Below are positions 1 to 12,203 of a DNA stretch of 64,000 nt, piece by piece. The translations under genes and the position numbers were made by a program. Source of the stretch: Cryptomeria japonica (Eukaryota > Streptophyta > Pinopsida > Cupressales > Cupressaceae); NCBI RefSeq assembly GCF_030272615.1, contig NC_081406.1, forward strand, positions 459,694,072 through 459,758,071, read 5' to 3'. Numbering within the stretch: position 1 is the first letter of the stretch; every line of letters starts with the position of its first letter. The notes beneath the pieces are model-generated. The model saw nothing but the letters and a program-made list of their open reading frames with translations, did not search any database and was not told the origin of the DNA.

Positions 1-248
1 TTAACTCGTTCTTGCTGTTCATGTCCATACAAGACCTGGAGATCCTTGATCTCACCTTCAGCAATGTCCAGTCTTACCTCGGCGGCCTCCGCGCGCGCCG
101 ACAGCTCCATCTCTTCCAAAGCCTCCAAACGGTTTCTAACTTCAAGAAGTCGCTCCTTTGTCTTGGACCTCTCAGTGACATGAATATGGGGTGAGCCCTG
201 CTCCCCCTCTGACTCCCTATCAGAATCCCCCACTCGTGACTTCAGCAT
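1..248 (-). CDS. Start of a retrotransposon gag-like ORF, cut by the window edge
   Basis: Read on the minus strand, an ORF opens with ATG at 248-246 and stays open for 82 codons to the left edge. An in-frame TAA lies just upstream of the ATG, which supports this start. The peptide is acidic and Glu/Arg-rich (begins MLKSRVGDSDRESEGEQG, then RLEALEEMELSARAEAAEVRL), with heptad-like spacing typical of a coiled coil. It begins about 60 bp after a Met-tRNA primer-binding site, which is where gag of an LTR retrotransposon starts. The superfamily cannot be fixed from this piece; a coiled-coil gag N-terminus of a gypsy element is my guess. It has no internal stop and is more GC-rich than the rest of the window, so it may be relatively young. 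Confidence 0.5.
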   Translation of the reverse strand, partial: MLKSRVGDSDRESEGEQGSPHIHVTERSKTKERLLEVRNRLEALEEMELSARAEAAEVRLDIAEGEIKDLQVLYGHEQQERV

Positions 249-305
249 GACTGCTATAAACTGAACTCCCTTTTAGTGTGCTAGCTTGGGGTATCAAAAC
301 CTTGT

Positions 306-317
306 GCTCTGATACCA
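306..317 (-). other. Primer-binding site (initiator Met tRNA) of the left-edge element
   Basis: The minus strand reads TGGTATCAGAGC, the complement of the 3' end of plant initiator Met-tRNA and the commonest plant LTR-retrotransposon primer site. It lies two to three bases from the presumed LTR end and upstream of the gag-like ORF. Confidence 0.75.
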
Positions 318-1650
318 ACTATCACGGGGCTAGGTTTTCCCATGCAGCACCGACGATCTTTACGGTACTTGTCTGTGAGATCCAAGCACTTCCAAGAACT
401 CGGACTATGCCTGTAAGCACTCCTAAGCTCCAGAACCTGCACACACACACTTGCACAACACGTAAAAACTTGCACAGCGGAATCTTTACACAATCACACA
501 ATGTTGGGGCAATAAGATAGCTTTATTGATCTAAAGAATGGCCCCTAGCCCGGTCTACAAACAATTCCAACTATATCGTTGGTCACTACCCCAAGTACTT
601 CCCCAGCACTCTATTACAAGTTCCCGCCCCCTAGATCAACGTCCACTCTTGAAACACTGGTACAAACACCACTGCACCTCGCCCCTGACTGTAGCTTCTC
701 ACGTAAACTCCTAATCCACAAAGACCCTGTCTCCTTTGGAACTCAACCTGGCGCACCACTGACTCTCTCGTGAGCCCGTGACGGCTTACCCAGTACAAGA
801 CCCAGGCCCCCTCCCTAAACGGGGACTCCAAGTCGCTTTGCTACTCTGCTGCTGCTCCTACTTCACCTCTGCTCTGCAATCGCTCTGAACACCTTTGCTC
901 GCTGGAATGCTATTTTGGTCCTCCTTGGATTTCTCCACCATGAACCTTCGCCTGTGGAAAGTAAAGCACAATGTAGATACGTTCTCTCGTGAACGGTCGG
1001 GGTACTCTGCATCCCCCTATATAAGTTTTTCGTCCAGTTCTCACACATCTGAAGCTTGGCAATAAACATATGTCCATCACCACAACTTCCACCTACTGAG
1101 AATAACAAGGGACTTATAAACCCAGAAGCATACTGGTCTCCCCGAGACAGCAGCCCCTTACAATGCGCGTGAGGAGAAGGACTCCCATCTACCCTGTGTA
1201 GCACCCAGAGCATCGAAAGACATCGCTCACAGTAAAATGATGCAACGCAGAGGAATTCTTTTGATTACCCCACGTGACAAGAAAGGTAGTTGAGATGGTC
1301 ATGTAGGGTAAGTTTGGGGCAAATACTGAGTGACTCAATATACTGCACAAGGTAAGGTTTGGATGGAGGGGCAAACCTCTCTGCGCTATCCCGCAACCCA
1401 CAATAGAGTATCTCAAGCACCATGTGGGCTAAGTGGGTATGCAGAGCAATGGCAGTGATCTTCTTATCTCACGTGGTAGAAGAGGCGGCCTAAGATACCA
1501 TGCGAGATAAGCTTGACAGAAACTAAGAAACAAACGCAAGTCAAAGAAATGAAAACAGGATAGAACAAGATTAGGGCAACATAATTTGAAGGTGAAGTTT
1601 AGAGTTGTGTAAAAAAAAAATGCTCCCACAACCGCCATTGTTGCAGGGAG
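318..1650 (-). repeat. 5' LTR of the left-edge element (outer end not located)
   Basis: The sequence beyond the primer site should be the 5' LTR on the minus strand. It has an AATAAA signal on that strand at 527-522 and a TATA-like TATATAGG near 1018-1025, in the right order for U3, R and U5. The LTR end next to the primer site reads CCCCGTGATA, and I could not find the matching outer end, so the right boundary is a guess and the LTR may be truncated. No second LTR copy lies in the window. Short ORFs here look like chance. Confidence 0.4.
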
Positions 1651-2284
1651 TCATCCCCTTTAGCAGAGAACTTAGCGGAGATCCTTCCCCCGCGCCATAA
1701 TCTCATAAAATGGAAATCATTATCTTCTCAGTGGGTGGAGGATGATTATCAAATATCAATTTGGAGCTATGTGAATGGCCTCCATGCCCAGTGATTCTTC
1801 GAATCAACTTCATCACAGAGACTAACTGCAAATCCAGACCTTTCAAAATGCAGGTTGTGAGTTTTTCACCTCCATGCATCGTGTCTTTTATGGATTGTAA
1901 TTGGAATTTATGAGAAGATAGGTGTGCAGTTTAAAGACTCAAACAATCTGTATGGTCCTATGCATTATTTTCTGTGTATGGAGATATGGGCAACACTCAA
2001 GATTGTACTCAGAGCAAATAAGAAAGCAACTCATATGTGTTGAGAATTCATAGATGGTAAATAGCTAAAGATTTTGCCTCTTATTAATGAAGCATGTTGC
2101 CAGGGTTTGGATCCATGAGAAATCTTTGCATTTTGCATGCTCTTATTTGTTTTATTTATCCGGTCCCAGAAACCTAGTGGCTCAGTAATGTTGAAAATAT
2201 GGGAGATAATGAGCACATGGCTACTTGAGATTGGTTCATAGGTTATGAATTTACCAATAATGAAATATGGGAGGCGATCATGTC
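1651..2284. other. No gene seen; AT-rich unassigned sequence
   Basis: No motif or homology is visible. A 108-codon minus ORF at 2031-2357 runs through the tandem repeat at the copia A junction and does not look coding. Confidence 0.4.
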
Positions 2285-2347
2285 GTTTGGGTATGGTTAA
2301 TATTTGGATGAGCATTGTTTGGGTATGGTTAATATTTGGATGAGCAT
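2285..2347. repeat. Two-copy 31-bp tandem repeat at the left junction of copia A
   Basis: A 31-bp unit beginning GTTTGGGTATGG occurs at 2285-2315 and again at 2317-2347, period 32. The last five bases of copy 2 (AGCAT) are already LTR sequence. The repeat sits exactly where the first 22 bases of the 5' LTR are missing. Confidence 0.9.
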
Positions 2348-2802
2348 GCAGCTCCATGCAACTTCAGTTTGGACATGAAGCTATTCATTCATCACCATGC
2401 TTAAGCTATTTTTAGTTAATAGTTTTTTTTTGTTTATTCATGCAAATAAAGCATGTACTCCAGCATGCATGAATCCTTAGGACTATTTTTAGTTTTTCTT
2501 TTTGCATGAGTTTGTTTTTAGTAAATAAAGCATGTTGTGCATGCACTTATTGTATTCTTAATTTAGGGAGTAGTTTGCTTTTTTTAGTTTGAGAGCCTTA
2601 GTAGCTTTCCATGCAAAGCTAGGAATATATTTAGAACTGCAGTTATTATTTATTCTTCTAGACTGCAAATTCTTTATATATACAACCTCTATGTAATTTT
2701 TTAATTAAGCTTCAATAAAGATATTGGTGTTTTCTTCTTTTTGCTGTTATTGTTTGCTAATCAGTTGGTTCAGAGAGGATAGGTCAAGTTCAAAATTCTA
2801 CA
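2343..2802 (+). repeat. 5' LTR of copia A, missing its first 22 bases
   Basis: Matches 6955-7414 over 460 bp with 8 substitutions and ends TTCTACA just before the primer site. It holds a TATA-like TATATATA at about 2675-2682 and AATAAAG shortly after. The TGTTG start seen in the 3' LTR is absent. Confidence 0.95.
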
Positions 2803-2804
2803 AG

Positions 2805-2816
2805 TGGTATCAGAGC
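2805..2816 (+). other. Primer-binding site of copia A (initiator Met tRNA)
   Basis: TGGTATCAGAGC, two bases after the 5' LTR end, a perfect match to the initiator Met-tRNA primer site. Confidence 0.93.
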
Positions 2817-2871
2817 AGGTAAAATTGTTTTGGGTTAAAGTTTTATTGTTGGAATTTCGCCAAAGTTAATC

Positions 2872-5800
2872 ATGTCGAATTCTAACCATATGCCCGTTCC
2901 AGAATTTGATGGGAATGATTATGATTATTGGTGCATTAAGATGTTGACCTTTTTGATTGGAAAAGATTTGTGGGAGATTATTGAACCAGGTTATGAAGAG
3001 CCAACTGATTGGAATGCCCTTACAGCCAATGAAAGAACAACAAGAAAGGAAGCAAGGAAAAAGAATGCTCAAGCTTTGTTTCACATTCAGATAGCTCTTG
3101 ATAAGAGCTTATTTCCAAAAATATCAGGAGCAACAACTGCCAAAGATGCCTGGAAGACTCTACAAGAAGCTTGCCAGGGTAGTGATCAAGTTAAAGTGGT
3201 CAAGCTTCAGACATTGAAGCGAGAGTTCGAGAATTTGAAGATGCAAGAAGCTGAAAGTATAAGTGATTATTGTGTCAGAGTCAAAGATGTAGTCAATAAA
3301 ATGGCTACACTTGGAGAAATTGTAAGCAATGAAGTTTTGATTAAAAAGGTGTTGAGATCTTTGACACCCAAATGGAATCATGTAGCAATAATCATAGAAG
3401 AAAGCAAGGATTTGACAAAACTACAGTTTGATCAACTGGTTGGATCCCTGATGTCTCATGAAGAAAGATTGAAAGATTCTTTTGAAGGTGTAGAGAAAGC
3501 GTTTTCCTCTAAATTGCTAATCACAAAAGATAAAGATACAAGCAGCAGTAGTGCCAAAATCAATAAAGGTCAAGGTAAAGGGCAAAGCCAAAATTCTTCA
3601 AGAGGTAGAGGAAGAGGTGGCTCAAGAGGAAGTGCTGGTTTCAGAGGAAGAGGTAGATGCAGATTTGATAAGAGAAATGTTCAATGTTACCATTGTAATA
3701 GGTATGGCCACTTTGAAAGAGAATGCAGATTGAAAGAAGGTAAAAGTGCTAACTATGTTCAAGAAAGTAGTGACAATCCTCCTGATCACTTATTTTTATC
3801 TTATGCCAAGGGTGAAAATACTAGTAAAGATGTTTGGTACCTAGATTCTGGATGCTCTAACCATATGATAGGGAATGAGAAGTTGTTCTCAACAAAGGAT
3901 GGAAGTTTCAAATCCAAGATCCAGCTTGGTGATGATAAATCATTGGAGGTTGCTGCCAAAGGAGCTATGGAGGTCCAAACAAAAGAAGGTATAAAGAGTA
4001 TTCATGATATTTATTATACTCCACAATTGAAGCACAATTTATTAAGTGTTGGGCAGCTATGTGAGAAAAATTATAAAGTAGTCTTTGAGAATAAGACTTG
4101 TACTATCTATGATAAGAATAAGGACAATAGGGTGATCACTGTTGTTCCTATGACAAGAAATAGGATGTTCCCCTTGAGGTTTGGTGAACATAACAATAGT
4201 TTGGCAAATATGGCTTATGAGGATTCAAGTTGGTTATGGCATCTCAGGTATGGGCATTTAAATTTTCATAGTTTGAAGTTTCTAACCTCACATGCATTAG
4301 TTTCTAGTTTGCCCAAGGTTGAGGAACACAAGGAGGTTTGTGAAGGTTGTACTAAAGGAAAGCATGCAAGAGAAAAGTTTCCAAAGGGCAATGCATGGAG
4401 GGCTCATCACCCACTTCAGCTTGTTCATTTAGATATATGTGGTCCTATGCAGACTAAGAGTTTGGGTAAGTCATCATATTTCATCACTTTTATTGATGGT
4501 TACTCATGAAATTGTTGGGTATATTTTTTGAAGGCCAAAGATGAAGCCTTGGATACATTCAAGAAGTTTAAAGCCCTTGTGGAAAATGAGAAAGGGTGCA
4601 AGATCAAATGTTTAAGGATTGATCGTGGAGGAGAATTTTGCTCAAAGGCTTTCCAAAATTATTGTGATTTTAATGGCATCAAGAGGCAACTTACTACTGC
4701 ATACACACCTCAACAAAATGGAGTAGCTGAAAGGAAGAATCGTACTGTGGTTGAAATGGCAAGGTGCATGTTACAAACCAAGGGATTGAGCAATTCTTAT
4801 TGGGGAGATGGAGTTGCTATAGCGGTGTACATCCTCAACCGTAGCCCCACCAGTACACTAGAAAAGATGACTCCTTATGAAGCTTGGTATGGTAAAAGGC
4901 CTAATGTTAATCATTTCAAAGTTTTTGGTTGTTTGGCTTATGTGCATGTACCGGATCAGGATAGACAGAAGTTAGATGGAAAGAGTGAGTCATGTATTTT
5001 TATTGGGTATAGTGAGAAAAGCAAGGCTTATAGATTGTATAATCCCCTCACTAACAAGCTTATTGTCTCAAGAGATGTGATTTTTGATGAAGGGGGAGTT
5101 TATGGTCATAAAAAAGGCCATGTTGAGAAGCCAAAATCTATTTTGAATGATGATATAATTGCTGATATTGATCATGAGCAGCCAACTAATGTTTCTATAT
5201 CTAGTGGTTTAACTCCACCAAGCAACCCTTCATCAAGTTCTTTAGTACCAAGTTCAAGTCCAGCTTCTTCTCCAAGTTCTACAAGGAAAGTAAGGAGATT
5301 GAGTGATATCTACCAGAGGAGTGGAAATCAAGTACATGAAGAAAACCCAGTAGGTGAAACAGTGAATTTTGCTTTATTAGCCAAGGTTGATTTTGAACCA
5401 TCATGTTTTGAAGATGCATGTACTAATGAGGTTTGGGTGAAAGCCATGGAAGAAGAGATGGATTCCATTCACAAGAATGACACTTGGGAGTTAACAGAAC
5501 TTCCACATGAAAAAAAAAGGATTGGCACCAAATGGGTCTACAAGACCAAGTTTAACAGTGATGGGAGTGTTGAAAGACACAAGGCAAGATTAGTTGCTAA
5601 AGGCTTCACACAAAAGTATGGAATTGATTATGAAGAGACATTTGCACCGGTAGCAAGACAAGAGACCATAAGAATGCTGATTTCATTAGCAGCTCAGAAG
5701 AAGTGGAGCATGCATCATATGGACGTGAAAAGTGCCTTCTTGAATGGGTACTTAGAAGAGGAAGTATATGTGGAGCAGCCACAAGGTTTTGAAGTGGAAG

Positions 5801-6945
5801 GAAAAGATAATTATGTCTACAAGTTGAAGAAGGCTTTGTATGGCCTCAAGTAAGCACCAAGAGCGTGGTATGCCAGGATTGATGGATATTTTCAGGAGAA
5901 TGGCTTCCAGAGAAGTAAGAGTGATCCTACCCTTTACTACAAACAAGAAGGTACTGATATTTTCATCATAAGTTTGTATGTTGATGATCTTTTGTATATG
6001 GGTAGTAGTTCTAAGATGAAAGATGAATTCAAAGCTGCTATGATGAAATAATTTGAGATGAAAGATCTTGGTCTAATGAAATATTTTTTAGGAATGGAGG
6101 TTTATCAAAGTAAGGATGAGAAATTCATTTGTCAAACAAAGTATGCACAGGATATGCTGAAGAAATTTAATATGACTGATTGTAACCCTACCTCCACTCC
6201 AAGTGCTCATGGAGTTTTGTTATATAGAGATGATGGTGCTGATTTAGTTGATGAGACAACTTACAGAAGTATTGTGGGGAGCTTGATGTTTCTAACCCAC
6301 ACGAGGCCAGATATTGCTTATTCAGTTTCACTTGTTTCAAGGTATATGACAAATCCATTTGAAATACATATGAAGGCAGCCAAGAGGATTTTGAGGTATG
6401 TGAAAGGGAATTCAAGTTTTGGTATTCATTACTACTCTTCTGAAAAGTTCAATCTTGTAGGCTTTAGTGATTCAGATTGGGGAGGTAGTATGGATGACTG
6501 TAAATCTACATCTGGAAATTGTTTTTCTTTTGGTTCTGGTTTGATTACCTGGAGCTCAAAAAAGAAAAGTATTGTTGCCCTCTCATCTACAGAAGCAGAG
6601 TATGTTGCAATTACCTTAGCAGGTACACAAGCCCTTTGGCTCAGAAAAGTTTTGGAAGAAATTGGAGAAAAACAAATTCAGCCTACAGTAATTTATTGTG
6701 ACAATGTGAGTGCCATCAAGTTAGCTAAGAATCCGGTTCATCACAGCAGAACTAAGCATTTTGATTCAAAATATCACTTCATACGAGATTTGGTGCAAAA
6801 GAAGGATGTCGAATTGAAGCACATCAACACCCAGGATCAGCTAGCAGATATATTCACCAAAGAAGTTGCGAAAGCTTAGTTTATAGCACTACGAGATAAG
6901 ATTGTCAGCCCTCTCAGCATCAAGGGGAAGTATGTTGATAAGTGA
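2872..6945 (+). pseudogene. gag-pol of copia A, single frame with four in-frame stops
   Basis: One frame of 1358 codons, normal for a copia polyprotein, with no frameshift. Gag (about residues 1-260) has the copia Gag pattern (FDGNDYDYW) and an Arg/Gly-rich tail. A CCHC zinc knuckle follows (C272, C275, H280, C285). The protease has D325-S-G. Integrase has an HHCC finger (H457, H462, C490, C493) and D521, D584, E620 with DX35E spacing. Reverse transcriptase has YVDD at 1036-1039, and RNase H has D1200, E1241 and D1277. Stops are TGA at 4507-4509, TAA at 5851-5853, TAA at 6049-6051 and TAG at 6877-6879. Each can arise by one C-to-T change (CGA, CAA, CAA, CAG), as expected from deamination of methylated DNA. 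The final TGA at 6943-6945 lies 11 bases inside the 3' LTR. Confidence 0.95.
6919..6932 (+). other. Polypurine tract of copia A
   Basis: ATCAAGGGGAAG directly before the 3' LTR start TGTTG, the normal place for plus-strand DNA priming. It is also coding, as the last codons of pol run through it. Confidence 0.8.
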
Positions 6946-7414
6946 TGCTGCTCTAGCATGCAGCTCCATGCAACTCCAGTTTGGACATGAAGCTATCCAT
7001 TCATCACCATGCATAAGCTATTTTTAGTTAATAGTTTTTTTTTGTTTATTCATGCAAATAAAGCATGTACTCCAGCATGCATGAATCCTTAGGACTATTT
7101 TTAGTTTTGCTTTTTGCATGAGTTTGTTTTTAGTAAATAAAGCATGTTGTGCATGCACTTATTGTATTCTTAATTTAGGGAGTAGTTTGCTTTTTTTAGT
7201 TTGAGAGCCTTAGTAGCTTTCCATGCATAGCTAGGAATATATTTAGAACTGCAGTTATTATTTATTCTTCTAGACTACAAATTCTTTATATATACAGCCT
7301 CTATGTAATTTTTTAATTAAGCTTCAATAAAGATATTGGTGTTTTCTTCTTTTTGCTGTTATTGTTTGCTAATCAGTTGGTTCAGAGAGGATAGGTCAGG
7401 TTCAAAATTCTACA
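6933..7414 (+). repeat. 3' LTR of copia A (482 bp, full length)
   Basis: Begins TGTTGATAAG and ends TTCTACA, giving the imperfect inverted ends TGTTG and CTACA. It shows the complete LTR length and so reveals that the 5' copy is truncated. Confidence 0.95.
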
Positions 7415-10327
7415 GTTCGAAGGTAAGAGAGAGGCATTTTAGAAAGATGGGCAATGTGATATTACACATTCCCAGTAGTTTCCAAATCAAATATGAATTA
7501 TTCACATATGCAGATGAGCGCATTGCTATTGTACATACCTTTTATTGTTTGCAGGTTATTAACACAGTAGGACTTGTTCTTGCTGTGATAAGCTGTCCAA
7601 ATGTTTTTTTGGACAATTTGCAAAGGAAAAATTGACCACAAAGGTTTGTTAAGGTGAAGTCGTGAGCTCCTACCTAGCTTTGAAAGGTGTTTGATCATTA
7701 TACCTAAGGTTTTCAAATATTGTGCCCCATGATATTTCCAAAAGATGGGAAAGTGCCCGATATAAAACAAATGAAGGCTAACATGAAAGGGCATGAGAAA
7801 ATTTCAAGGGAGGATGTCATATATTGGAGTCAATGGCAAATAACGGGTGAATTTCATGTAGAAATAGAATTAGAATCAATAATGTGTATATATAGAAAAT
7901 GCATCTATGAGCATGGGACGGAAAACATAGGCCCTTCAGCAGTCGGTCTCATTGTCTCAATTGGCATTCACCTTGAAGAAGGGGAAACACAAAACATTTG
8001 GGGGCTTATTGTTTCATGTAGAATGCTTCCAAGAATCGAATTTTGGCAAAGGGGCACTCATGTCGATGTTGTCATCATCAAATAAGACACATGTTGCATG
8101 GGGTGACATTGGCAGGAATAGTAAACGTGCTCTTTTATATTTCCACTATATGCAACAATTTGAATTATTTTTCATAAAATTTAGGCTTAGATATAATGTA
8201 CAATAAATAGCCTACAGATGACATGATGCTCTAGTGTAGATTATGTATGTAGAACAAGGTCATTGCCAACATTGTGTAGAAGTACAAAATTATATTTTGG
8301 GGATATTATGTCATATGTGGATGATTATTTTGAGAAGGTGAGGCTACCTTAGTTTTCCATAAAAAATAAATATTGTTTTACCCTAAATGCACAACAAGTG
8401 GAACTATATGAGATGACAAATTGATAAAATGTGTTACAATAGGGCAGAGTATTACATAGATGGCAATTGTTGAATGTCTTGGGTGTTATGAACATGTAGA
8501 GGAAAGCATTTTCACCAATGGGGGCGAAATACTATCTTTGTATCTTTCGTTGTTTGTGTATGAGAATAATATTTCAATGGTGGTGAGATTTATTTCATAG
8601 GGAGAAGTATTCAATTACCATGTGGTAATTATGAGAAGTGCTCCACTGAAAGAGGAAATGAGCATCATAGTAAATGCTTTTCATCACAGGTGAAATGTCT
8701 TCAAAGGTTTACTTAAGAGTAAAATGCTTTCACCAAGGGAGAAATGACTTTCCACTTAATGGTGCAATTGTAAGTGAAAGTGTGTTGTGTATTTTGAGGG
8801 AAAGTTTTATTATTATTTATAAAGCATAGAAAGTATATAGAAACATATATTTGAGATATAAAGGGAAATTGGCTATGACCGGGTGCATGAGGGATTATTT
8901 TGAAGAACTATGATTCATAGTGAATAAGTTTGTTCTACCAAGGGGGCCAATTCATTTTGTGTGAAATGGTTATTTTTCACTTAGGTTTTAAATCATTGCA
9001 CATTGGGCTATTTTTATTAAACTGTGATTTTATCTCCAAAAGGGGTCACATGTGAGAAATTACTGAGCATCTTTAGCCAAAGATGGACTTTTGCCATTTC
9101 CAATCCAAAGGGAAAGTGAACTGAGTCAAAGAGGATAACATGCTATAAATGGAAGGTTTAGGACAAAGTGTAGATTTTGAAATTAAACAAGCTACCTAAG
9201 TGATATATTTTTTAAATTTTCAAGGAAATCTATAGCAATCTCAAGGAGAAGGTGCAGGACAACAAAGGCGAAAAGTGCAGAATTTTGAATTTGCAAAATT
9301 CAATAGGAAAAAGTGTAGATTTTGAAGCAGGAATTTTAAATTCCTAAAAATGTATGAGCTAAGAGGATGCATCCTAGGGTTTCTATAGGGTTTTATTGTG
9401 CGTCTCATTTCTCTTTCTTTTCTCATGCTCGGTTTTTAGAGTAGTTTTAGCTAGTAACAAGTTTAGGAGTTAGAGGCTCTAGAATTTGTGCTCTGAAGTG
9501 AGCAATGTAATGCATTGTGTAGGGCTAAATGACAGTTAGAGTTTTGTTTTTAGTTTTTATATGCTTTATGTCATGAATAGTTGCAATCAAAGATGCAATT
9601 AATGAATATTGGTTTCTTTACTATTGTCTCCAACATTTATTGGATTTATTTATGAAATAGATAATCAAGGATTGTTTCGATTGTCCCAGCAAGTCTGCGG
9701 TTCATTCTATTTTTGCTTCTCTTTAAGGAAGAGATTAAAATGCTTGAGTAGGATGTTGCATAATGTCTTTTACATGCAGGATCATTAAGTATTATTGCAA
9801 GAAAAACTAAGCTAATGGGTGTTGATGTAAGGCATTAATACTAAAATTTTACTAATTACAATTCAAACAATTTGGGTGTAAGGTTGCATATTGAGAGTAG
9901 ACTATGCTTCCCACTAGATGAAGGCACTGGTTATGTGTTTATTTTTAGATTTTCATAATCATTTTATCTCCAAGTCTCTTTTATTTTCAGTTCATAGGAG
10001 TAGGTGTAGAGTAGAAAACTTATCCCAAGTGTTGAGTGGTAGTTGACAAGCCAAGATTGTAGCCAAATCTTAGTTTCATGCACTTTCCTTGGCATATACA
10101 CATTGGGATATCAACTGAAATCAGTGATGCCTTGAGTGTTGGCAGCTATAAGTTATTTTAGCGTTGCTTAGGTCTACCGTCCTTGGTCTTGCAGATCCAA
10201 AAGTGTTGGAGATTTCAATTTTGTGACTGAATCTCATTCATTGGCCAAATCCATCCTTAAACCTATGGATGGGAAAGTGGATAAATCTCTAGGGTTTGGG
10301 GATCTGTTGATTTGGCAACCAAAAAAC
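7415..10327. other. Old unassigned sequence, perhaps LTR and leader of a gypsy element
   Basis: No gene recognised. An ORF at 7720-8085 has no motif. The stretch ends at a gypsy-type primer site at 10328, so the part from about 9100 onward may be a decayed LTR. I could not find LTR ends or a second copy. Confidence 0.3.
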
Positions 10328-10345
10328 TGGCGACTCTGTTGGGGA
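10328..10345 (+). other. Gypsy-type primer-binding site, candidate Arg tRNA
   Basis: TGGCGACTCTGTTGGGGA resembles the primer site of Tat/Ogre-type plant gypsy elements, reported to use an Arg tRNA. A related sequence, TGGTAACTCTACTGGGGA, lies at 10443-10460, suggesting a duplicated or nested leader. A gypsy gag fragment follows 650-800 bp downstream, which fits. Confidence 0.5.
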
Positions 10346-11089
10346 TAAGATAATGAAATGTCTTAAGTCTCCAGTAAAATATTATTAATTTATCATTCTA
10401 AAGATTCTAGTGGCCTCCCCATCTGAGATGCAACCAACAGATTGGTAACTCTACTGGGGATCAAAGTCATAAATCCATATGGGAAGAGTCAGCAAAGTGA
10501 AGAATCTAAACTTTTGTTTTAGATGTTGAGTGGTTTTCAACCTGGATGGTCTCTTATAGATCCGTGTTTGAAGAAGTTTCAGGTAGCTTTGCTGAAGAAA
10601 AGAAGACATAGAATGAAAGAAGACCTTGAATAACTTTTAGTTGTTCAAAAGAACATTCCTCGACACAATGTATAAAATTCTAAAATGAACCCTTATTTGG
10701 TGTTACAACACTGGTAAGAAGGGAAAAATAGTTAGTTTCCAACTTTCATGCTTCTTTGTGCTAAGTTTCAGTCAATGTTTTATGTTGAAAGATGTGTGTT
10801 ATGTTGTCATAGGTTCATTTAGAGAGTCCTTAAGTCCTATTTTCAGTGATTATTGTATCATCTTTGCTTAAGACTTTGTTTGAAAGGAAAGAGTCATGGT
10901 AAAACTGCAACTGCAAATTGTTTTTATGAAGAGTTGTAAAGTCAAGAAATATGTATTGTCCTAGTTTTGATCAAGGCATAATGAATAATCAACAACTTGA
11001 GAAAGGTCCATCTAGAACGATGTTCATCCCTGAGAGATATAGACCTTTAAATTTCACACATTCAGGGATACCCAAATCCCTTTCCCATG

Positions 11090-11310
11090 GAGCTCAAAGA
11101 TCAAGTACTCTTGTTTCATGCAAGTGATTCTGAGTGAACAACCAAGCACATACAATCATTCAATGAGTTTGTTGAATATTTTTAGATTCATGCTGAAGAT
11201 GCTGTCATGAAGTTTTTTGTGAGCTCTTTGACAGATAGTGTGAAGGATTGGTATGAAAGTCTACCCTCACAAAGTATATCTTCATAGTATGATTTCAAGG
11301 GCTATTCTTG
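11090..11310 (+). pseudogene. Fragment of a Ty3/gypsy gag (Retrotrans_gag domain)
   Basis: One frame, with ATT at 11189 as a codon start, reads HIQSFNEFVEYF, then after a stop IHAEDAVMKFFVSSLTDSV followed by KDWYESLPS. This is the conserved core of plant gypsy Gag (run of small and aliphatic residues, then the DWYxxLP signature). At least three stops interrupt it (TGA before TTKHI, TAG before IHAED, TAG before YDF); all three could come from C-to-T changes. No pol domains are recognisable downstream, so the element is old or was non-autonomous. Confidence 0.7.
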
Positions 11311-12203
11311 AGTTGGTTCGATGATGACAATGAATTCTATGGATAACCCTTTGAGTCTCAGAATGTACCAGCATATGAGAATGTAGTGTATGCACAAGAG
11401 AAACATGTGTCAAGTGTTGATAATGCTTTTCAATATGTGAATGTCCCTTCTATGCCTATGTATATTCCTCAATATTATGAGAATTTTTGTCAACCTTGAG
11501 TCACATATGAATGTAGTCCAAGTCTTATGAATCCAGTGGCATATGTTAGTGTATAGATGAATATCAAAAGGTTAGAGGTAACTTAGCACATGCAGTGTTG
11601 TCAAGGTTTTGGAAGGAATTGCAAAGCATTCTCGTAAGCTTCACACTTGAAGATTCAACATGGAATGATTTATTCTTGCAAATTTATGAACCTAATGCTA
11701 TTCATTGGCCAAAGGAGTTGAAACCAGTTGGTCTAGATCATATTATTGGATGGATTGACATGATTGAAGGTTTCAAGTCTAAGATTGCGCTTAATAATGA
11801 ACATCAATTTGCTGACAATGAAAAGATGGAACAAGAAAGTGATGAGAATATGCAGATTGGTAGTGATGCCCTGTTCATAGATAAAGAAGAAACACATTGT
11901 TAACCAGAGATAAATATTATTTGTGAATAACAGATAGATGAGGAATGCACACCTGAAATGGAATGTCACGATAGCCTAAATATGGATAAATATGACCATC
12001 TTGGGGGTCAATTTTTTTTCTTCCAGAGAGTGACTACGATTTTAAGAAGGTTGTTGGAGATTCAATCTCCCATATTGAAACAAACATATGTTCATATGAA
12101 TCCACTGAGTTTTCAGGTTGCAACGAAGACATTGAAGCTAAGAAGGACCATGCTTTGCAAGAGAATGATGTTGGCAGCCTTGATGAGGACAACATATATA
12201 TAC
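11311..12203 (+). other. Decayed sequence downstream of the gypsy gag
   Basis: Includes a 102-codon ORF (11595-11903, acidic tail) of unknown nature. It might belong to the same element, but I recognise no domain. Confidence 0.3.

Larger units (their letters stand above)
2343..7414 (+). mobile_element. Ty1/copia retrotransposon A, nearly complete
   Basis: About 5.07 kb with order LTR, primer site, single gag-pol frame, polypurine tract, LTR. The domain order protease, integrase, reverse transcriptase, RNase H is the copia order. The two LTRs differ at 8 of 460 aligned positions (1.7%) with no indels, so insertion is fairly recent on the scale of this window. The 5' LTR lacks its first 22 bases, and no target duplication is seen: GTTCG follows the 3' LTR but GATG precedes the 5' LTR. 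The element is disabled by four stop codons only. Confidence 0.96.

Noticed and set aside
7336-7635. 99-codon ORF after copia A
   Set aside because: Starts inside the 3' LTR and runs into unrelated flank; no motif.
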